64,000 nucleotides of DNA from Ypsolopha sequella (taxonomy: Eukaryota; Arthropoda; Insecta; Lepidoptera; Ypsolophidae): assembly GCA_934047225.1 (NCBI GenBank), contig OW203989.1, positions 2,021,977 through 2,085,976 of the forward strand, written 5' to 3'. Every line of letters starts with the position of its first letter. Positions within the stretch are counted from its first letter, which is position 1. Positions 26,601-35,600 of the stretch are shown here, one piece after another. The translations under genes and the position numbers were made by a program. A model generated the notes under the pieces. That model was given only the letters and a program-made list of their open reading frames with translations, was not told where the DNA came from and did not search any database.

Positions 26601-29600
26601 GTAGTAGTGCACTTATCTCTCCAGGTCGCTATCCCGTCGCCAAGTGATGTACGCGAACACACTGTTCATGTGTGTGTGCTTCGAACCGTTGGGCTGTCAG
26701 CTGCTGACCGGCGGCACCGATAGACGAGTCGCCTACTGGGAAACCGGAACCGGAAACCTGGCTAGAGAGGTATGCGTGTGTGTGTGTGTGCTCTAGTAAA
26801 TAATAATTGTGTGGATAGTGTAGTCGTTTTTCACATCTCTGAATAATGTTTGCATACCACTTGCTAAACCGTCAAACAAAACGTCGTGAGGAAACCTGCA
26901 TGCCTGAAGTACGGCGATAGGGCTCATCACCACCCATCACGTTGGGACGTAATAATCGTCAGTGAAGCGCGGGTGGACTGTGACTTTCATTTCACAGTTC
27001 ACACTCGGGAACACCTCTGACACCCCCTCGGGGATTTATGTCGTGACGATATTTAAGAAGGGTAGCCACGCAGCACAGTGCGCGCTGAATTGCACTTTAT
27101 TGCACCGGGGCGAGAGTAGCTTTTTATTTAAGTGTCATTGAACAGTGGATCTACTGTACGTACCTAGTACTTATATTTATTCTGTGGTCTAGACCAGCCC
27201 TGGGGGTCCGCGAACCTATGTATGGGGGTCCGCAGCCTAATCTAGTAATAGATTAAGCTATTAATAGATTATAATCTCAGTAGTAATATAAACCCAAATA
27301 TCACCAATTTTGTTGCAAAAAAGCAGCACCAACCTTCTCATTAACGTATTTTATACGAATAAGTATAGTTTTTTGTAATTTGTAGAACTAAAATAAATGG
27401 TCCGAAATTTATTGCAGCTTTTTTATTAAGGGGGTCCCTGAAATTATGCTTGATTTCCTAAGGGGTCCGTGGACAAAAAAGGTTAAGAAACGCTGGTCTA
27501 GACAAATACTATAGAATATCTAGTTTTATTTAAGTGTCTTTGAACAGTGGATATACTGTACTACCTAGTACTTATATTTCTTCTGTGGTCTAGATGAGTA
27601 CTATAGAATATCTAGTTTTCGTATTTTCAGAGATTTTAAGATCCAGTCAGTCTAAAGGACTGTTATATTTCCAGTTGGAAGCCAGTAAAGTGGGCGCCAT
27701 CAACGGACTACACATTTCACATAATGGCGAACTATTCGTGACTGGAGCCAACGATCAAATGGTCAAGGTATAAACTGTTCACATTCTTTTACATTTATAT
27801 TCGGCAAAACGATGTGGAACTCACTGTCATAGACGAAGACTGTTGTGTTGCAACCGTAAAAGAAGTCGGATGCTTTGTCAAATATTTGTCTATGGTTTGT
27901 TCTAATTACTTTTGTTACTACCGCGACTAATGGAAAGCATCGATGAGACTTAGTATGAAGAACGCTCGCTCAGACGGCTCAGAGAGCGTCAGTTTACAGT
28001 ATGTCCACGGACTTCCAGTTGATAACGGACGTGACAAGCAGCGGCTGAAGTCTACCACTTTTACCTACTTTTTTCCGACACCCGATTTAAATGAAACAAA
28101 GCCTATATTCTAATCCAAATTAAAGTACATGAAAATCCGTTCAGTTAGTTTCGGAGATGTGCGTGAACAAACAGACAGAAAAGAATTCTTAAAATCGCTG
28201 ATTTGTGTTCTATTATTCTTTTTAGTCACCCTCTTTCTGTATTTAATACTTTTCTTCAATGTACAAACACACTGAGTTCTTCTTTTTTATTATATGTATT
28301 GATAGCTTTAAATAGAGCAGCTAGCCCCGAGAAAGAAATGCTGTACCGTCCGATTCCGCTAACTAATCAGTAGTTTTGCATCATAGACAATACAGCCCAG
28401 AAAGACGTCTATTGTTCAACATCTTGCGTACAAATAGTTCTGTCAACAATCGGAACGGGATACTGCAATCCTATTGGCTCGTCCAATCTTACGTATAGCG
28501 CCACAAACTTATCTTTCCCGAAGACGAATACTCTAACTTAATGAATATAGAAGCCATTTTGGTTTGTCCGACTAAAACATATAATTTTGGAGTGGCGAAT
28601 TGTGCCAAATTCAAAATTCAAAAAGTTTATTTTGCAAAGTAGGTATATACAGGATGAATTTTCGAGACGGGACAGTAAGGGCAGGTACCTTAACCGTTAT
28701 AGTTACAGGAAAACGCTTTTAGAAGGCTATCCATAAATTTTTAAGATATTCTGAACTGCAGTTACATATTTTGGAAAAAATGTACAGTCAGCAAGAAAAT
28801 GGTCATTTTAAACAAAAACTTTTTTTGATGCCAATCGATCCTGTTTTTTATAAGGATCAAAAGTCTCTACTGGACTGACTGAGGTTTCAGTACTAGAAAT
28901 GTCAGAAATCGCAAAAAACTTTTCCCATACATTTCGAAAAAAGAGTCAAACCTCTAAATTAGCCAAACTTTTTGTTATGGGTAGATCCGCCATAATCCGC
29001 TATAAAGAATACTGGCTGAAAAAGTAGGTATGTAAAAAAAAGTTATAATTTCAAACTTCGAATTCGATTCGAATTCTTGGGTTATTTCAGGTCATTCTTA
29101 TGAGAATATTTCAAATATTTCATATTTGTGCTGAGAAAATTCTAGATTGTTAGTTGTAATTTATGTACTTCTTGTTAAAAAATGTCTTTAAATCGCAAAC
29201 GTTTGGACTTAATTGAAGCGTATTTTGTGAATAATAGGAACATGGAATCTGCATTGGTGTGGTACGCCAATAAGTATCCATTGCGACAAGTACCATCAAG
29301 AAAGGTAATTACAAAACTTTTGAAGAATCTCAAAGAATATGGTTCATTCAAAAAGAAGTTAGTGCGGCAGCCTCGTGTACTGGACAAAGACACGGAGATT
29401 GCTATTTTAACCTATGTGGAATCTGATCCAGAGATATCATCCAGATATGTCGCTCTTGAAGTGGGTGTTTCCCAGTCACTTGTATTAAAGACATTGAAAA
29501 AACACGATTATAAACCCTATCAACAAGGGCGCATAGTTCAAGCATTACATCCAGGTGACAATGTTCGAAGAATTACCTTTTGCAGATGGCTAAGAGGAAA

Positions 29601-32600
29601 AATAAGTAGAGATCACGAATTTCTTAAGTACATAATATGGTCAGACGAAACACATTTTTCAAATAACGGAATGTACAACCGACGAAATCACCACTATTGG
29701 TCTAGAGAAAACCCTCTCAGAGTTCGGGAAAGCCACAACCAAGTTCGATTCTCTTTTAACTGTTGGGGTGGTGTGATGTCAAATCGAGTGGTAATGGTGG
29801 AGTTTTATGAAGGTACTCTTAATGCTGCCGTGTATAACGATGTCATTTTAGAGAATCTCCAAAACCAGTTGGATGAATGGCTCTTGTCAGAATTGCGAAA
29901 AGTTTATTTTCAGCAAGATGACGCTCCACCACACAACAGCCGCCTTACGCGTTCCAGTTTGAATAGGCAGTTCGGGTCACAGTGGATAGGTACACATGGT
30001 CCAACTAAGTGGCCACCTCGCAGCCCCGATCTAACACCTCTCGATTTTTTTCTGTGGGGCTACCTAAAAAACGAAGTCTACAAAAAGAAATACAACAGTA
30101 TTCAGGAGCTGAAAGATGCATTAATAAGGATTTTAAATGATATCTATCCAAGAAAATTATCGGCTTCAACTAGCTCAGTACAAAAACGAATTAACTTATG
30201 TATTTGTGAAAACGGCGGTCATTTTGAGCAATTTATTTCGTAGATCATCTAAATATAACATATGTTTGTCTGTGTCTAAAATACATATTAAAATGATTTA
30301 TTTTATTATTATTTGTTTTAGTTCTAATGTTGTAGAAGATTATCGATGCAACTATGATGATTGTCTACTTAGGTAGGCGCTTTTGCTTCTAGGTACAGTT
30401 AGCCACGAGGCCAGCTTGACAAAAACTGTAATTATCTTATGCCCCCTGCATTTCCGTACAAATGCATGGGAAAAGTTTTTTGCGATTTCTGACATTTCTA
30501 GTAGTCAAACCTCAGTCGGTCCAGTAGAGACTTTTGATCCTTATAAGAAACAGGATCGATTGGCATCAATAAAAGTTTTTGTTTAAAATGACTATTTTCT
30601 TGCTGACTGTACATTTTTTCCAAAATCTGTAAATGCAGTTTAGAATATCTTAAAAATGTATGGATAGTCTCCTAAAAGCGTTTTCCTGTAACTATAACGG
30701 TTAAGGTACCTGCCCTTACTGTCCCGTCTCAAAAATTCACCCTGTATAATACACGTTTCACAAGTCAAATTTTAATCTTATAAAAATATATGTAATAAAA
30801 TAATAAATGTACATGGACTACTTAGATTAAATGTTTATTTAATTTATGTAGCAATATATATACGAGTAAAATTATAAGTAAAATATTATTATACAAAGTG
30901 AAATCCAATCAAACGCCCGAACCCATACCGGAGATCCGGCCAGGGACCAGGAACAAGGTTCAATGATCACCAACCGAGCCCCCAGCACGACTCCAGGCGG
31001 CCGACCAAATCCCATCCTATATACTACATAGTAATAGGTTACATATATAAATACATGCCTACCTCCGCCCATTCGATTAGTCTTGCTAAGAAGAACTGCT
31101 GGTTCAGTCAGATGTGTTGACAGAAATCGGTCGCCTCTTATGAGGAGTCTGTAGGCTGTATTCGTCTATGTTTTGCATAGACTTGACTATATGCATCTCA
31201 CTCCCACTTACCGGGGATAAGTGTCATTCATGCCTCTTTGGGTTAGTTTCCTCTATGTTTGAGCCCATCTACCTGAATAAAGAATGTTTATGTCCATTTA
31301 CTTACCAAACTCCTGACATTTTTGTCCAGCTGATAATTTGGAAAATGTTAAATTGAAAACCTGCTTACAGCTATGGAAGTACCAGGAGGGCATATACAGT
31401 CACGCGGGGCTCGGACACGCGGGCGCCGTCACCTGCTGCCGGTTCAGTCCGGACGACAGGTACATCAACTTTTTGTGTGCCGTGGGAGGGATGAGCTTCC
31501 ATATTTACATCACAGAGAGTTTTTCATGAATTCCTACAAAAATATTAGTGCAAGCTTAACCGGTAGGATTCGAACCAGAACGTGAAGTGTTGTCCTAACG
31601 CTGGTCGCTTTTAGCTGACAAGTTCGTGTGCGATACGCCCATGGTGTGCGGGGAATGGGGGGGGAATAAGTTCATGTGCGATACGCCCACGGTTTGCGGG
31701 GAATAAGCGAGGTGTGCGGTAGTAGAACCGACTCGCGGCTCGTAGATATCTTGGTCGTTTTGCAGCAATCTAGGAGGACAACCAGAAGTGAACAATTTTA
31801 AAGAAAACCTGTAGCCATCTTCGTTTATAGTTTGAAAATGAATGAGATAGCTGTCAATTTCCTCCCAAATCCTACCACGCGTTTAGAATAGTTATATTGG
31901 TAAGCTTGCGATGTTTTGATGCAACCACGCCACGGGTCGCCACGAAGGAAGTCACATGTCAAAGTACTGGAATAATTAATCCGCGGAAACTTCTCGCGTG
32001 GCGTTCACTTTATAATCTTCCCCGTCCCCCAATGTTGCCCGCAGACCGTGGCCGAATCGTGAACTTACCGTTATTGCGACCGTCTTTACCACTACCACGC
32101 GAAGCATCCATATTTGTACCTGAAGTACAGTCAATACGTCTACTGTCAATGTATGTACATAGACGGTGTTGGTACAGCCATTGGGCCCACACACGATCAT
32201 TGTATGCGACTCACGACCCCTCACGCTGGGATATGGACTGGTGTCACAGTACCTACATATTCGGTAAAACCTCTGACACGCGGGGATTCATGTCGTGACG
32301 ATGTATCTATATATATATTTTGTTGAACATCCAGGTTTGTGGTGAGCTGTTGTGCAGCCGGGAGCATTATCGTTTGGCGCGTGCCTGAGGTGAGCATTCA
32401 GACACCAGACAGCCGTTCATAACCTCACACTGGGTTCGGTTCCCTACCTGGGTTGCAACACCAACGCGTTCAAAAATCAACTCGCGTCGCAACGAAACAA
32501 ATGACAATGTCGCTACACTAGTGTCGAATTTTTCACCATCAACTCTGTGCAGGGTTCGCATAGGCTCCAAAAGTCATTTGACGTTTATTAATCTATTGGT

Positions 32601-35600
32601 AGTTCTTATTGCGGCGTCATAGATGTGTTCTGTGGTCATAGCCGCCAAACCTAATAGTAATTTCACTATATTTTACTTTGAATAAAATTAAATATAATTT
32701 TGTTTTTATAAATTGCGGTCTAGTGGTTCAAACGTCTCGATCATAGAGTAAGTATATTGAATATAGGAGTCTTGACTTTCCACCACAAATCTGAAGGTCG
32801 CAGGTTCAAATTCCGTGGCGGCACACCTGTGTTCGGTCTGCGTGCTTCGGAAGGCACATCAAACTGTGGGTCTATATTTGTGCCCGAAATACGGCGGTAG
32901 GGCTCACCAGCCATCACGCTGGGACGTAATAATCGTCGGTGAAACGTGGGCGCGACTTAAATTTCACATTCCACACTCGGAAATACCTCTGACACCCCCT
33001 CGGGGATTCATATCATGACGGTTTAAATGTTACTAGCTATTTCCCGTGACTTCATTGGCGTGGAAGAAGATAATGCGGCCACATGGTAATCCCTTGGGAA
33101 TCCCGCAATAAAAAGTATCCCAGTTGTTAAGTTGGATAATAAGTTATCGAACATTGATCTCCCTTCCTTCTTTCTGTATAATCCATGTCTCACTGCTGAG
33201 GATCGTACAGTGGTAACCGCATCAAAACCCGTTCTGTACTTTTTGCGTTATTTATAGATACCTAGATAGTTTCATCAAAGAAGGTATAATCAGCTGGAAC
33301 TTAATTCGCATTAAAACTTTTTATCTACCAAAATAGTTGACGCTATTTAAACGAAATAATTAAATATTTATTTATGCGCGTTCTAATAATGAACAGCGTT
33401 CTAATATGAACTAAAATTTTATGCGCTACATAATTCTAACCAGTTTTCTTGTTTTTTTTCCTTTTAAACAATCGTTCGTAATTATTATTTGTTATGTAAC
33501 TTCTAATATCAGAAATGTAAATTCCAAAAATATTTAAATGATGATAACTTTCTTTTCCGACATCCGATTTTATTGAAACAGCCTATATTCCATTCCAAAT
33601 TAAGTTCTGTCCACCTGTAAAAACTACATGAAAATTCGTTTTGTAGTTTCGGAGACGTACGCGAACAAATAAACAGACAGAAAATAATTCTAAAAATCGC
33701 TGATTTGTGTTCTAACACACTTTCTTTAGTCACCCCCTTTCTATTTTTATTACTTTTCTGCAATGTACAGACACACCGGACGATGGATATTGTGATTAGG
33801 ATATAGTCTATAGTAATTTCAACTAGTACGTATTCAACTATTAAGTACGTACTATTTTATCTCTTAAACCTACATATTGTGGCGCTACTCTCAACAATAT
33901 CCCCATTGCCAAATATAGATTATACTAATTAGTACTGAGCACGTCTTTGTACAATAATTGTATTTTGTGCAAAAAGCATTTTATTATTATTATGTATCAT
34001 AATTAAAATGTTCAGCAATACACGAAGAAGCCCAACCCACCGTCCAAGGCCCAAGGGCAGGAGGAGTCAGCTAAGACCATGCAAGAGGAGCTACATCTGA
34101 ATCTGACGCCGAAGGCATCTGGCGACCGGCAGTTCAGGGTGCCTGGGAACTTCACTAAGGTAACAGCATTTTGTAGCCATTGTTGCTATTGGGTATGGAT
34201 GGGTCAACGTCAGACCTTTAAATTACATTTTTTGGGAACATTTTATAACGCTATTAATATCGGTAATCCTCGCTTTATTTGATACAGCATAACGTTATGG
34301 CAAGCCTGTTACTACCTGTTGTTGCCGCAATAACTTTGTACAAGAGTTCTCCCACGATTTCAAACAATCTTTTACGTAAAGCCTAGGATTTATGAAGTTA
34401 TTTTTATTTCATTACAACATCACTAATTTACATTCGAATCTTTTAAACAAAGTAAAAAAAAAAAAATTAAACCAGAAATATTATTATTTTTTCTTGACGC
34501 CGCGCCGTTTCAATGATATATCGTTGGGCACTCTCCGTAGTGCTGCGATAATTCAAATTCATGCATATACGAATAATCAGTACAAATATTTAAATAATCC
34601 AACCTTTACATTTTTTATTATTTTGGAGTAGGTTTCTTCCTGCGGTAGAGAGCGGTGTGAGGGGGTGACATTGCGTCTATCTCTCTGATCGAAGTCCCGC
34701 GTCAATTCATGTCACCTCTCACACCGCTTCGCTACTCAGTTAAGCGTTAGACCTGTACAGCAAACGTTTAAAGGAAATTTTTCTAAAGGCGCACCTAATA
34801 AATATAAGGAGAAAACTGCCTCTATCGAACTTTTAACTTTAACCACCAGGTAGAGAAGATAGAAGCGATAGACACAGCCCGCAGCAGTGTGCACTCCTGC
34901 TGTCCTTGCGACGCGACTCACAGATCTAAAAAGGTCGAAGGCACTCCGCACAACACTAGTGGAGGAAAGCGCGCGCCTGGTGAGTGCTGCGAGCCTGGTA
35001 GTTGTAGTATCTTCGATGGAAGCGTAAGACACCACCCGCAGCAGCGTGCATTCCTGGCCCGGCACTCCCAAAAAGATTCGGTCGACCGTTTATGGTCCGC
35101 GAGCCTGGTAGTTGTAGTATCTTCGATGGAAGCGTAAGACACCACCCGCAGCAGCGTGCATTCCTGGCCCGGCACTCCCAAAAAGATTCGGTCGACCGTT
35201 TATGGTCCGCGAGCCTGGTAGTTGTAGTATCTTCGATGGAAGCGTAAGACACCACCCGCAGCAGCGTGCATTCCTGGCCCGGCACTCTCAAAAAGATTCG
35301 GTCGACCGTTTATCGTCCGAGCATACGTCCATCTCTGACGCACGCATAGCGAGTGTGATAAAGATGGATATCGACGGAACGATATTCGATCGAATTTTGT
35401 CATTTCGGGGTAGGTCCTCTGCTGTCCTTGCGACGCGACGCACAGATCTCAGATAAATAGTACCCCGTGCAACACTAGCGGACGAAACCGCGCCTAGTGA
35501 GTGCTGTGAGCCTGGTAGTTTTAGTATCTTCAAGATAGAAGCGTTAGACATAACCCGCAGTAGCGTGCACTCTTACTGTCCGTGCGATGCGACGCACAGA

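Noticed and set aside
34991..35320. CRISPR-like or regulatory repeat array
   Set aside because: The units are directly adjacent, have no unique spacers, and are partly derived from a CFAP52 exon in a eukaryotic intron.
34736..35551. Several reverse-strand frames of about 65-110 codons sharing the same peptides
   Set aside because: They are antisense readings of the 110-bp tandem units and exon-o copies.
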